Assembly: GCF_008033235.1 (NCBI RefSeq)
Contig: NZ_CP042432.1
Location: forward strand, 3,472,001 to 3,536,000
Origin: Anseongella ginsenosidimutans
GTDB taxonomy: Bacteria > Bacteroidota > Bacteroidia > Sphingobacteriales > Sphingobacteriaceae
Length of the DNA stretch: 64,000 bases
Direction: 5' to 3'
Shown: positions 34,878 through 42,871 of the stretch, piece by piece
Layout of the letters: the number at the start of each line of letters is the position of its first letter
Position numbering within the stretch: the stretch's first letter is position 1
Notes under the pieces: generated by a model
Told to the model about the DNA's origin: nothing
Database searches by the model: none
The model's input: only the letters and a program-made list of their open reading frames with translations
Program-made: the position numbers and the translations under genes

Positions 34878-36236
34878 ATGAAGAGAAGAGAAATGTTAAC
34901 ATCGATGGGGGCTATTTCGGTAGGAATAGCCGCTCCATCTCTTTCTAAGGGCGAAACGTTTGCGCCTCCCTATAAAACCAGGAAACAGATCCTGACCACC
35001 GATATCGTGGTAGTTGGCGGCGGAACAGCCGGCACCATTGCAGCCATACAGGCCGGAAGAGCAGGCCGGAAAACAGTACTGATTGAAAGCGGAAGCCAGC
35101 TTGGTGGAACGACCACAATCGGCGGCGTTTCCTTTCCCGGAATATTTTTTGCCTGGGGCAAACAGGTGATCGGCGGGATCGGATGGGAACTCGTGCAGGA
35201 AGCGGTAGCGCTGAACGATGATACCCTGCCCAATTTTTCCATTCCTCACGGCCGGCAGCACTGGCGGCATCAGGTGCGATTGAACGGGCATTTATATGCG
35301 ATGCTGGCGGAAGAGAAAGCCCTGGAAGCAGGTGTAGACATCCGTTATTACGAAACTCCGCTGAAGATCACTTTCCGCAAGAACAATTGGGAGATAGAAA
35401 CGGTCGGCAAAGGGGTTCATTCTACCATTGTCTGTAACCAGCTGATCGACTGTACCGGGAATGCATTACCGGCTGCCATGGCAGGATACGATGTATTGAG
35501 GGAGGAAGAAATACAGCCTGGCACTTTGATGTTTAAACTCGACGGCTACGACCTTCAAACGCTGGACCAGGAGTTGATCAAACAGCGTTATAAAGAAGCG
35601 CTGGACAAGGGTGAATTTACCAGGGAAGAATTCCGCGGCAATATTATGGGCCTGCTCAGCAGCCGCGGAGACAATATTCAGCATATCATGGGAGCTGATT
35701 CCACTACTTCAGAAACCCATACGCTGGCCAATATTCACGGCAGGAAGTCATTGCTCAGGCATTTACGTTTTCTAAGAACGCTTCCGGGCTGCGAAAAAAC
35801 GAAATTGGTGGATATGCAAACCGAAACCGCTACGCGGGAAACCTTCCGCATCGACGGGCATTATAAGATCACACATGAAGATTACGTGACCGGCAAGCTC
35901 TTCGATGATGCCGTTTCTTATTCCTATTACCCTATTGACCTGCATGACGCACATGGCGTAATTCCGGATCATCTTCAGGAGGGAGTCGTAGCTTCTGTTC
36001 CCCTGCGGGCCCTGGTACCTAAAAAAAGCCGGAACTTCATTGTTGCCGGCCGCTGTTTAAGCAGCGACCGGCTGGCCAATTCCGCGCTTCGGGTACAGGC
36101 CTCTTGCATGGGCATGGGGCAGGCCGCGGGAGCAGCGGCAGCGCTGGCCAACATTCAGAACATCAGTCCGCTGGAAGTTCCCTTAAAAGAGTTGCGGCAA
36201 CTAATTGAAAGTCATGGTGGGATCGTACCGGCCTAG
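34878..36236 (+). CDS. Exported FAD-dependent oxidoreductase (PF12831-type)
   Basis: A 452-residue flavoprotein. I choose ATG 34878 (MKRREMLTSMGAISVG), 10 bp after the susD stop, because it gives a twin-arginine-like export signal; an in-frame start 17 codons earlier overlaps susD. The Rossmann FAD motif DIVVVGGGTAGTIAAIQAG is at about 38-56, followed by ESGSQLGGTTTIGGVSFPG. The C-terminal half keeps NFIVAGRCLSSDRLANSALRVQASCMGMGQAAGAAAALA, the typical FAD-closing segment of this family (two parts: NFIVAGRCLSSDRLANSALR and VQASCMGMGQAAG). Its place directly after susD suggests it oxidises the imported compound. Cofactor partner and substrate are unknown. Confidence 0.9.
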   Translation: MKRREMLTSMGAISVGIAAPSLSKGETFAPPYKTRKQILTTDIVVVGGGTAGTIAAIQAGRAGRKTVLIESGSQLGGTTTIGGVSFPGIFFAWGKQVIGGIGWELVQEAVALNDDTLPNFSIPHGRQHWRHQVRLNGHLYAMLAEEKALEAGVDIRYYETPLKITFRKNNWEIETVGKGVHSTIVCNQLIDCTGNALPAAMAGYDVLREEEIQPGTLMFKLDGYDLQTLDQELIKQRYKEALDKGEFTREEFRGNIMGLLSSRGDNIQHIMGADSTTSETHTLANIHGRKSLLRHLRFLRTLPGCEKTKLVDMQTETATRETFRIDGHYKITHEDYVTGKLFDDAVSYSYYPIDLHDAHGVIPDHLQEGVVASVPLRALVPKKSRNFIVAGRCLSSDRLANSALRVQASCMGMGQAAGAAAALANIQNISPLEVPLKELRQLIESHGGIVPA

Positions 36237-37413
36237 TATTGCGATCACGAGTGTTACGATCACGAGTGTTGCGCTTCTGGCCGCTTTGCTGTTGTCCGGT
36301 TCCGCCGATCCCGGGAAAAGGCGTTTCTTCCTGGAACCGACGCTCCGGCTGCCGGCCGATACCGTGCATCAGTACCTCGTGCTGCAAGAGGACTCCATTC
36401 CCAACGATACCTTATTCCAGATCAGGTCCCGGGAAGGATTCCCCCTTGCCTATTACCGGAAAGTAAATACCAATGTTTGCTTTGATGGTAAATGCCGGAT
36501 GCTGGACGTCTGGCTTTACTGGAACATTACCGGCCGCTACCTGGGTATTGAGCTTCCCCCGGGGGAATTCCTGAGTAAATCGGACCATGAACGCTTTAAC
36601 CACGCCGAATATGACCGGATGAACAAGTTGCTGGCAGATTCCCTCTCGCCGCTCGCGGATTTTACGTTCGAAGAACTGGTGCCTTCTTCCGGAGACCCGT
36701 TCCCCTCTTCCGGAACGAATGAGCTGACAGGTTTCACGGCCGATGCCGTTACCTCGCCCACAGCCCCGGCAATGAAGGAATACGTCGTGGAAGGAGCTGC
36801 TTATACCACCTACCGGCTATGGCATTTCGTGTACGGGCCTTCCCGGGAGGAAATCATCCGGCTGACGGAAGAAGCGCTCAGCCCTCCCCTGCTTCAGAAG
36901 ATCCTGGAAAGCCCCGACAAGAGCGACGTGGCCTGGGCCCTTCAGCGGATGCAAGGATATACAGGACTCAGTACCGGGCTGCAGAAAACCGTTCTCGGCT
37001 TTATCAGAGATGAGGATTATTCAATGGCGAACATGGCTATCAAAGCCCTTAATCCGGCAGACCTGGCCTCGGCATCCCTGCAGCATGCCCTGCTGGAAAA
37101 GTTACCCGGGCTTAACTATAGCCTGAAAAACAGGATCATTGACAAATTAAAAGAAGCGCCCGACCTGGATGAAAAGGTAAAAATAAGGCTGGCAAATAAC
37201 CTGGCCGCGGCCGAAGGCTCCTTCCTGACCAATATCCTGGACCTTTTTGACAGGCAAAGCGTTGACGATGATGAAACATGCAGGGTCCTTTCCGGCTTGC
37301 TGCAGCATGCGAACCAATTTGTGGCAGGGAAGATCTTTAATTTCCTTGAAAAGGCCGGAAGCGAGGATGAAACCGTCCGGGAACGCATGGCACAGTATAA
37401 ACAAAAGAATTAA
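36214..37413 (+). CDS. Unknown exported protein of the SusC/D locus
   Basis: A 399-residue protein I cannot place in a named family. ATG 36214 lies inside the end of the FAD-oxidoreductase gene, so the two are coupled. A signal-like segment (about 9-32) contains a 15-bp perfect tandem repeat (AITSV TITSV). The mature part has NVCFDGKCRMLDVWLYWNIT (two cysteines), then LSKSDHERFNHAEYDRMNKLLADSLSPL, a DAVTSPT segment and EGAAYTTYRLWHFVYGP; from memory, similar segments occur in proteins of Planctomycetes and Bacteroidota of unknown role. The C-terminal 190 residues look like helical HEAT-type repeats. The DAVTSPT segment faintly recalls the FMN attachment motif of NqrC-type proteins, but this is weak. 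Confidence 0.6.
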   Translation: MVGSYRPSIAITSVTITSVALLAALLLSGSADPGKRRFFLEPTLRLPADTVHQYLVLQEDSIPNDTLFQIRSREGFPLAYYRKVNTNVCFDGKCRMLDVWLYWNITGRYLGIELPPGEFLSKSDHERFNHAEYDRMNKLLADSLSPLADFTFEELVPSSGDPFPSSGTNELTGFTADAVTSPTAPAMKEYVVEGAAYTTYRLWHFVYGPSREEIIRLTEEALSPPLLQKILESPDKSDVAWALQRMQGYTGLSTGLQKTVLGFIRDEDYSMANMAIKALNPADLASASLQHALLEKLPGLNYSLKNRIIDKLKEAPDLDEKVKIRLANNLAAAEGSFLTNILDLFDRQSVDDDETCRVLSGLLQHANQFVAGKIFNFLEKAGSEDETVRERMAQYKQKN

Positions 37414-37466
37414 ATCCCCTGGCATAGCTTTTGTTTTTCTAAAGCCTTGATCAACAAAAAGGAATC

Positions 37467-37847
37467 ATGAAAAATAAAAGTAAACTACTCGGGATATTGA
37501 TAATGACAGCGGTCCTATTTGCCGGAACCGCCTGCAGTAAAGATGACGACCCGGCCGATTCGGATATTTTTATCGGAACTTACCGGGGAAGTATTTCATT
37601 CACAGACGGTGAAGAGAATATTTCCGACGCCGACGGACGGGTAACGGTAGCCAAGGTAGGAAATTCCTATAATTTTGATTTTGGCACCGGCATACCCAAT
37701 ATAACCGGCGTCAGATTTGAAAAGGACGATGACGGCACGTATGTCAGTATCGGCGAAGGCTTAACGGGAATTACCATTTCTGCAGGTTCTTTAAACATGC
37801 TGGTTACTAACGAGCGGGGAACCTGGACCGCTGATTGCAGCCGCTGA
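37467..37847 (+). CDS. Small hypothetical lipoprotein
   Basis: A 126-residue protein with a lipoprotein signal (lipobox AGTAC, Cys23) followed by the acidic linker SKDDDPADSD. The mature part is a short beta-rich domain (IFIGTYRGSISFTDGEEN, RVTVAKVGNSYNFDFG, TGITISAGSLNMLV) that may be a small lipocalin- or calycin-like barrel. No family recognised. It lies 53 bp after the unknown exported protein of the SusC/D locus and may be its last gene. Confidence 0.7.
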   Translation: MKNKSKLLGILIMTAVLFAGTACSKDDDPADSDIFIGTYRGSISFTDGEENISDADGRVTVAKVGNSYNFDFGTGIPNITGVRFEKDDDGTYVSIGEGLTGITISAGSLNMLVTNERGTWTADCSR

Positions 37848-37866
37848 TAGCTGGATATCTTTCCGG

Positions 37867-38490
37867 CTATTTCTTCAATATAAGCGCATTGGCTATTTCA
37901 ATTTCGTCCGGGGAGACGGTATGGGGCCTGTTTTCGTAGATTTTCAGCGTGACGCTGCCATCCATTTCTTCCAGCATGCGTGCGCTTTCCTTTACCCGTC
38001 CCAAAGGCACATGCGGGTCAGGATTGCCGCTGCCGATAAAAATGCGCGTATCTTCAAAATCGCCGGAATAGTTTTCGCAGTTCACCTTATCACCGATCAG
38101 ACCGCCGGTAAAAGCGATAACGCCGCCGTAGCGGCGTGCATTCCGGGCAACAAATTCCAGGGTCAGGCAAGCTCCTTGTGAAAAGCCCAGGAAGTAACAA
38201 TTAGCGGCCGGGATTCCGGCTTCGACCACCTCATCAAGCGTTTCCTTCAGGACTTCCAACGCCGAAGTGAGCCAGGGCTCATTTTGCTCAGAATTTGCCA
38301 TGAAGGAATAAGGGTACCAGGTATTATTAGTTGCCTGGGGAGCGAGCAGGGCAAATCCTTCCACGTCTAAATGCCGGGCCAGTCCAAGAATGTCCTGCGC
38401 ATTGGATCCGCGGCCATGAAGCATGATGAGCGCCTTGTCTGCATCCTTCAGGGGCTTTCCCGCCGAAATTATTTCCTTGCTATGCATCAT
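37867..38490 (-). CDS. Alpha/beta hydrolase, phospholipase/carboxylesterase family (MhqD-like)
   Basis: A 207-residue serine hydrolase. The nucleophile elbow GFSQGACLT, the aspartate in GSGNPDPHVPLGR and the histidine in NRPHTVSPDE are visible, as is the N-terminal ALIMLHGRGSNAQD oxyanion loop. In Bacillus, MhqD of this family is encoded with the ring-cleaving dioxygenase MhqO and gives resistance to quinones. The same pairing occurs here: the dioxygenase gene is 14 bp upstream on the same strand. Natural substrate unknown. Confidence 0.9.
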   Translation of the reverse strand: MMHSKEIISAGKPLKDADKALIMLHGRGSNAQDILGLARHLDVEGFALLAPQATNNTWYPYSFMANSEQNEPWLTSALEVLKETLDEVVEAGIPAANCYFLGFSQGACLTLEFVARNARRYGGVIAFTGGLIGDKVNCENYSGDFEDTRIFIGSGNPDPHVPLGRVKESARMLEEMDGSVTLKIYENRPHTVSPDEIEIANALILKK

Positions 38491-38504
38491 CGTTTTGTAT
38501 TTAT

Positions 38505-39443
38505 TCAGGCCTGAATTTCCGGCAATACGTTTTCTATTCTTTCCCTGAATCCTTCATATTGCCTGGGTAATTTCAGCTTGCTGCCAAGTTCTGCGATTGT
38601 TTCGTCTGTAGTAAACCCGGGGTTGTCCGTGGCAATTTCAAATAAGACGCCGCCCGGCTCCCGGAAGTATAGCGAGAAGAAATAATCCCGGTCAATCTTC
38701 TCCGTGATGGAAAGGCCCCGTTCCAGGATCTTCTCCCGGAAAGCCATTTGTACTTCTTCATTTTCCACCCGGAATGCAACATGATGATTGGTGCCGCCCG
38801 CATTAATACCCCTTTGAGCCCCGGGAGATTCCAGCAGATCCACCGTCGCAGCGTTTTCAATAGCATCGGTTTGGAAGCGGAATAAATTTCCATCCTGTGC
38901 CATAAACTTATAGCCGAAAACTTCAGTCAGGATAGCGGCGGTAGCTTTGATGTCATTTAAGGTCAGGATCACCGTATGAAACCCTTTAATAGCTGCCTCC
39001 GCATTAATTTCAGGTGTTTCCCAGCCTTCCCGGCTGTCTTTCTCCCTCGATTCGATCAAAGCAAGCCAAAGCCCGTCCGGATCCCGGAAAGGCAGGTACT
39101 TTTCTCCGAACCTTTCACCGATCCCTTCATGACGAACGTTAAGCTGCTCAAAGCGATTCTTCCAGAATACCAGGCTCCCTTCCGGCACGGAATAGCCAAT
39201 CTCAGTGGCCATGCCCGCGCCGTTTTTTCCTTGTCTAACCCCCGGCCATGGAAAAAAAGTAAGGATGGTTCCAGGCGTACCGGTTTCGTTGCCAAAATAG
39301 AAATGGTAGGTCTCCGGGTCATCAAAGTTGACCGTTTTCTTAACCAAACGCAAACCGAGTACTTTGGTATAAAAATCATAATTACGCTGTGCATCCCCTG
39401 CTATAGCAGTAATATGATGCAATCCGGCTATTCTATTTTCCAT
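38505..39443 (-). CDS. Ring-cleaving dioxygenase, VOC superfamily (MhqO/MhqA-like)
   Basis: A 312-residue protein of two glyoxalase-fold (VOC) modules. Module 1 has GLHHITAIAGDAQRNYDFYTKVLGLRLVKKTVNFDD (two parts: GLHHITAIAGDAQRNYDFY and TKVLGLRLVKKTVNFDD) and GTILTFFPWPG; module 2 has FHTVILTLNDIKATAAIL, GGTNHHVAFRVEN and FREPGGVLFEIATD. The HH, H and E residues are the expected metal ligands. Family members cleave or inactivate quinols and catechols. Operon neighbours are YceI, an MhqD-like hydrolase and a Crp/Fnr-type regulator, so a quinone- or electrophile-stress role is likely. Confidence 0.92.
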   Translation of the reverse strand: MENRIAGLHHITAIAGDAQRNYDFYTKVLGLRLVKKTVNFDDPETYHFYFGNETGTPGTILTFFPWPGVRQGKNGAGMATEIGYSVPEGSLVFWKNRFEQLNVRHEGIGERFGEKYLPFRDPDGLWLALIESREKDSREGWETPEINAEAAIKGFHTVILTLNDIKATAAILTEVFGYKFMAQDGNLFRFQTDAIENAATVDLLESPGAQRGINAGGTNHHVAFRVENEEVQMAFREKILERGLSITEKIDRDYFFSLYFREPGGVLFEIATDNPGFTTDETIAELGSKLKLPRQYEGFRERIENVLPEIQA

Positions 39444-39472
39444 GACCGTTTATTTTGAGCCTGTTCTTTTAT

Positions 39473-40012
39473 TCAGGCCTGTTTTACAAACTGCACTTCG
39501 GCATTTAAGCGCACCTCGTCGCTTACCATAACGCCCCCGGTTTCCAGGGCAGCATTCCAATTCAGGCCCCAGTCTTTACGGTTAAGTTTACCGCTTACTG
39601 AAAAACCAACCTTTTCATTTCCGTAAGGATCCTTTACAAATCCGCCGAAGTCAACATCCAGCACGATTTCTTTTTTTTCTCCTTTCATTCCCAGCAGTCC
39701 TTTTAGCTGATAATTGTCTTCATCCAGCTTGGTCAACCCGGTACTTTCAAAAGTGATTTCCGCGTTGTTTTCAGCGTCGAAAAAATCAGCGCTTTTTAAA
39801 TGGGCGTCGCGGTCCGTATTGTTGGTATCGATTGAACCGGCATCAATGGTAGCCGATACTTTAGCATTGCTGAAATCGGAGCCATTGCTTTCCACCGATG
39901 CATTGAATTTCCGGAATTCGCCTTTCACGTTCGTGATCATCAGGTGCTTTACTTTAAAAGTCAGCTCGCTGTGCGTAGGATCCAGGATCCATTTTGTTAC
40001 TGCAGTGTTCAT
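39473..40012 (-). CDS. YceI family protein
   Basis: A 179-residue lipocalin-like protein from ATG 40012 (MNTAVTKWILDPTHSELTFKVKH). The frame is open 38 codons further upstream, but that part looks non-coding and covers the promoter gap. The family core is complete: WILDPTHSELTFKVKHLMI, NVKGEFRKF, and KVGFSVSGKLNRKDWGLNWN near the end. YceI proteins bind isoprenoid-like lipids and are often stress-induced. There is no signal peptide, so it is probably cytoplasmic. It lies 29 bp upstream of the dioxygenase gene. Confidence 0.93.
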   Translation of the reverse strand: MNTAVTKWILDPTHSELTFKVKHLMITNVKGEFRKFNASVESNGSDFSNAKVSATIDAGSIDTNNTDRDAHLKSADFFDAENNAEITFESTGLTKLDEDNYQLKGLLGMKGEKKEIVLDVDFGGFVKDPYGNEKVGFSVSGKLNRKDWGLNWNAALETGGVMVSDEVRLNAEVQFVKQA

Positions 40013-40109
40013 ATTCTTGTTTATTAAATTATAATACAAAGGTCGTGCAGGAAACCCCGGTTTCCATTCACCTATGTTAAGAAAGGAATGTTTGCTTTTT
40101 TTGCTGTAA

Positions 40110-40688
40110 TCAGTCCTTGCGGGCAATTTCCTTACGGATTCTGCTTAGCGATTGGGGCGCTATACCAAGGTAGGACGCAATCAAATATTGGGGAATACGC
40201 TGAATAAAATGCGGATATAATTTTGAAAAAGCCAGGTACCGGTGGGCGGCATCTTCGCTGTTGGTTTTTGCAATCCGGTAATGCAAATGAGCCAGCGTAT
40301 TCTGGAGCAACATACGAAAATACCGGTCAAGCAAAGGATGCGCTTTACAAAGCAGATCAAAATTTTGTTTGTTAAGCAGCAATGCTTTGACAGGCTCCAG
40401 GGTCTCAATGGTAGAAACAGCAGGTTTGCCGGCAAAATAACTGGCTGCATCCGTAATCCAATAATTCTCTATGGCCAATTGGATGACGTTCTTATCTCCT
40501 CTTTCATTGATATAATAAGAAAAACAGGAACCTTGTAAAATGAAATATTGATAGTTACAGGCGCTTCCCGGCTCGGCAAGAAGCTCCTTCTTATCAAAAG
40601 ATTTTTCAAACGCCAGCTCCATGAATTTTTCGTAAGCCGCATTCGGTATTTTTTCCCCGAGCGTTTTTTCTATATTCTGTCTGAGCAT
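40110..40688 (-). CDS. Crp/Fnr family transcriptional regulator
   Basis: A 192-residue regulator with an N-terminal cyclic-nucleotide-binding-like beta-barrel (GSACNYQYFILQGSCFSYYI, then a short jelly-roll) and a C-terminal segment with HTH character (FIQRIPQYLIASYLGIAPQSLSRIRKEI in two parts: RIPQYLIASYLGI and APQSLSRIRKEIARKD). This is the common Bacteroidota Crp/Fnr branch with LGIAPQSLSRIRKE at the end. It lies 97 bp upstream of yceI on the same strand and is the probable regulator of the yceI-dioxygenase-hydrolase operon. Confidence 0.9.
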   Translation of the reverse strand: MLRQNIEKTLGEKIPNAAYEKFMELAFEKSFDKKELLAEPGSACNYQYFILQGSCFSYYINERGDKNVIQLAIENYWITDAASYFAGKPAVSTIETLEPVKALLLNKQNFDLLCKAHPLLDRYFRMLLQNTLAHLHYRIAKTNSEDAAHRYLAFSKLYPHFIQRIPQYLIASYLGIAPQSLSRIRKEIARKD

Positions 40689-40860
40689 TTACATCCGGTG
40701 GTTCTTCAGCATTCTAAATAACAAAAATTTTATCGTTTCCCGATACTCCTTTTCGCCGCATGGCGAAATCCGGCAATACACTTGATCAAAGTCCGGGAGG
40801 AAGTACAAAACGTGTCGTCCGCAGGGTAGATCCGCGATAGTTTCTTTAAGGATGGCCGGA

Positions 40861-41832
40861 TTACTGATTCCTGTTCAACACGCTAATCACCAATTTCTTT
40901 ACAGTGTCCATTTCTTCCGGTTTACTGGCCGCGACAAACAGGGCCAGGCTTGCCAGCGCCTCGTTACTGATGATAGGCTGTAGATTATTCGTATAGAGCA
41001 GCCGGTTTTTCTCCAGGAAAAGCAGGAAACAGGCTGCTGCTATGCGCTTGTTGCCATCTACAAAGCCGTGATTCTTAATGACCAGATATAACAATGTGGA
41101 TGCTTTTTCTTCAATAGAAGGATAAAAGTCTTCATTTCCAAAGCCTTTAGAAATTTGCGCCACGGCGCTTTGAAAGCTCCCATCCCTCTCCTTTCCAAAC
41201 ACAGCCGATTCAAAGTCGGCTCTCATGGTATCGATCATCATTTGATAATCCTCCATCTCAGGGTATACTGTTTCTCTTTGAGTTAATCCCTTCCTGTCCA
41301 GTCTCTCATGGTCGTAGTCATCGAGCAATTCAAGCCCTTTTGCAAAGCGGTTTAACCAATCAAAATCCGAATCATTGGCTTTCTCTTCAATGGCACGGCT
41401 CAAAATACGAATGCCGTCTTTCAGAGTTTGTACTTCCTGCTGCTTTTGAGCCAATCGTTTTTCATTGATGGTATAGCCCTGCAAGAGGTGATCTTTGAGA
41501 CGCTGGGTGGCCCATTGGCGGAACTGGGTACCACGTTTGGAGTTCACCCGATATCCCACCGAAATAATAGCGTCAAGGTTGTAAAATTTAATCCTTCTAC
41601 GGACGCTGCGTGTACCTTCTTGTTGAACTACCGAGAAATCCTCGGTAGTTGCCCCTTCATCCAGTTCTCCTTCTCCATATACGTTCCGCAAATGCAATCC
41701 AATGGTATCGGTATCCTTCCCAAATAATTCGGCCATTTGTTTTTGATTCACCCAAATGGTATCCTGTTCAAACTTAACTTGAATCTGCGTTTGGCCATCA
41801 TTGCCTTGATAAATTTCAATTTGATTTTGCAT
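40861..41832 (-). CDS. RhuM-Fic/Doc fusion protein (possible toxin or phage-related protein)
   Basis: A 323-residue protein with a RhuM-like N-terminus (about 1-150: DTIWVNQKQMAELFGKDTDTIGLHLRNVY, DEGATTEDFSVVQQEG, YNLDAIISVGYRVNSKRGTQFRQWA; given here as WVNQKQMAELFGKDTDTIGLH and ISVGYRVNSKRGTQFRQWAT) and a C-terminal Doc/Fic domain with the motif HGFVDGNKRIAA (about 255-267), which has the H-x-F-x-D-x-N-K-R residues of Doc kinases. RhuM-like proteins are scattered on genomic islands. No antitoxin gene is adjacent, so a toxin-antitoxin pair is not shown. Neighbouring genes are ordinary; it may be a single-gene acquisition. Confidence 0.88.
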   Translation of the reverse strand: MQNQIEIYQGNDGQTQIQVKFEQDTIWVNQKQMAELFGKDTDTIGLHLRNVYGEGELDEGATTEDFSVVQQEGTRSVRRRIKFYNLDAIISVGYRVNSKRGTQFRQWATQRLKDHLLQGYTINEKRLAQKQQEVQTLKDGIRILSRAIEEKANDSDFDWLNRFAKGLELLDDYDHERLDRKGLTQRETVYPEMEDYQMMIDTMRADFESAVFGKERDGSFQSAVAQISKGFGNEDFYPSIEEKASTLLYLVIKNHGFVDGNKRIAAACFLLFLEKNRLLYTNNLQPIISNEALASLALFVAASKPEEMDTVKKLVISVLNRNQ

Positions 41833-41954
41833 TGACGATGTGTTTAATGCAAACGTACAAACTATTCCATGGAAATTAACCCCTTAAAACCAAAGGGTTT
41901 AAGAAAGTTAAAATCGGCCATAGACCATCAAGCTCGCCGGCTATAATTATGATT

Positions 41955-42401
41955 TTATTCTGGAAAATCTAGTCGATCCCAGCGTTCATTATAGAAAACC
42001 TTTGTGTTATTTCCGGACGGATTAACCATTTCTACGTTTCCCTTTAATCTAAGCTGGTCGCCTTCCCGGTAGAAAACAATAGTATAGCTGTCGCCGATCA
42101 AGCCGGTGTTGGTCGCTTTCACGATCGTTTCCGTATAAACGCTATCGCCTTGAATTGAATACGTCCCAGCCATGGTTTGAACAGATCTGCGATCACCCGG
42201 AACAATTATGTAGGCGTTAAACGTGCTATCAGCGCGATATTCCTTTAACTGCGTAATTTGCGGATTCGTAGCGTTCTGACCATTGTAAACAGAAAGGCCC
42301 AGTTCCCAGATACCAAGAAACGGATTAACTGGCTTTTCCTGAGCAAAGCTGAAAGTGGTTAACAGAAACGAAAATAATAAGGTTAAGTTGATTTGCTTCA
42401 T
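41955..42401 (-). CDS. Secreted small protein, lipocalin-like (DUF4488-like)
   Basis: A 148-residue protein with signal peptide (about 1-20, TLLFSFLLTTFSFAQE). The mature part begins with NPFLGIWELG and ends with TKVFYNERWDRLDF, the pattern of small calycin-like Bacteroidota proteins with a W-L-G start and W-x-R end. Function unknown. It is separated from the RhuM-Doc gene by 122 bp. Confidence 0.65.
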   Translation of the reverse strand: MKQINLTLLFSFLLTTFSFAQEKPVNPFLGIWELGLSVYNGQNATNPQITQLKEYRADSTFNAYIIVPGDRRSVQTMAGTYSIQGDSVYTETIVKATNTGLIGDSYTIVFYREGDQLRLKGNVEMVNPSGNNTKVFYNERWDRLDFPE

Positions 42402-42479
42402 CGTCGGTTTTTTCCTAAAAATAACAAATATTTTGTCCTGCTGAACAAACCCCGGGTGATTAATGCCGTGGCCAGGAGC

Positions 42480-42860
42480 TTACCTGAGCAATAGGTACCA
42501 AACCAGGAAACCAGCAGCCAGGCTAAAGGTGAGAATTATAACTGAATGCCAGCCTATAGGTTGAAAAAAGTAAGTCAGCAATAACCCCAGGCCTGCGGCG
42601 CTGAACAGGCAGCACCATTTAAGAGCGAGGCTTTTCTGGTTATTTTCCCGGGCTAGCAACTGCATAATAAGGTCCTGTGAAACTCCTTTCGCAATTAGTG
42701 ACTTTTTCAAAAATAGCCGAACCAGTGTCAGCAGAAATGCTGAAGCAAGATAAATGATCAGCAACACGGCAATGACGCTTAATGCGGCCATTGCTATTGT
42801 TATTTTCTCCGAGGTACCTAATTCAGGCTGTGCGGCGATAATAGAAGTAATTGTTTTCAT
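42480..42860 (-). CDS. Small membrane protein of the sigma/anti-sigma operon
   Basis: A 126-residue protein with about four hydrophobic segments (about 18-45 broad, 85-103 and 107-125) and a soluble loop FLKKSLIAKGVSQDLIMQLLARENNQKS. I recognise no family. It starts 12 bp after the anti-sigma gene stop and is the last gene of the three-gene operon with the 43.3-43.9 kb sigma factor, so it is probably a component or target of that regulon. Confidence 0.7.
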   Translation of the reverse strand: MKTITSIIAAQPELGTSEKITIAMAALSVIAVLLIIYLASAFLLTLVRLFLKKSLIAKGVSQDLIMQLLARENNQKSLALKWCCLFSAAGLGLLLTYFFQPIGWHSVIILTFSLAAGFLVWYLLLR

Positions 42861-42871
42861 CTGGATATCTT

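Noticed and set aside
40689-40850. A 50-codon open minus-strand frame (text LYFLPDFDQVYCRISPCG) between the RhuM-Doc and Crp/Fnr genes
   Set aside because: No start codon, and an open frame of this length is expected by chance in six frames; could be a remnant but cannot be supported.
41873-41905. A hairpin in the gap between the lipocalin-like gene and the RhuM-Doc gene
   Set aside because: Stem is interrupted and there is no T-run, so a terminator is not supported.
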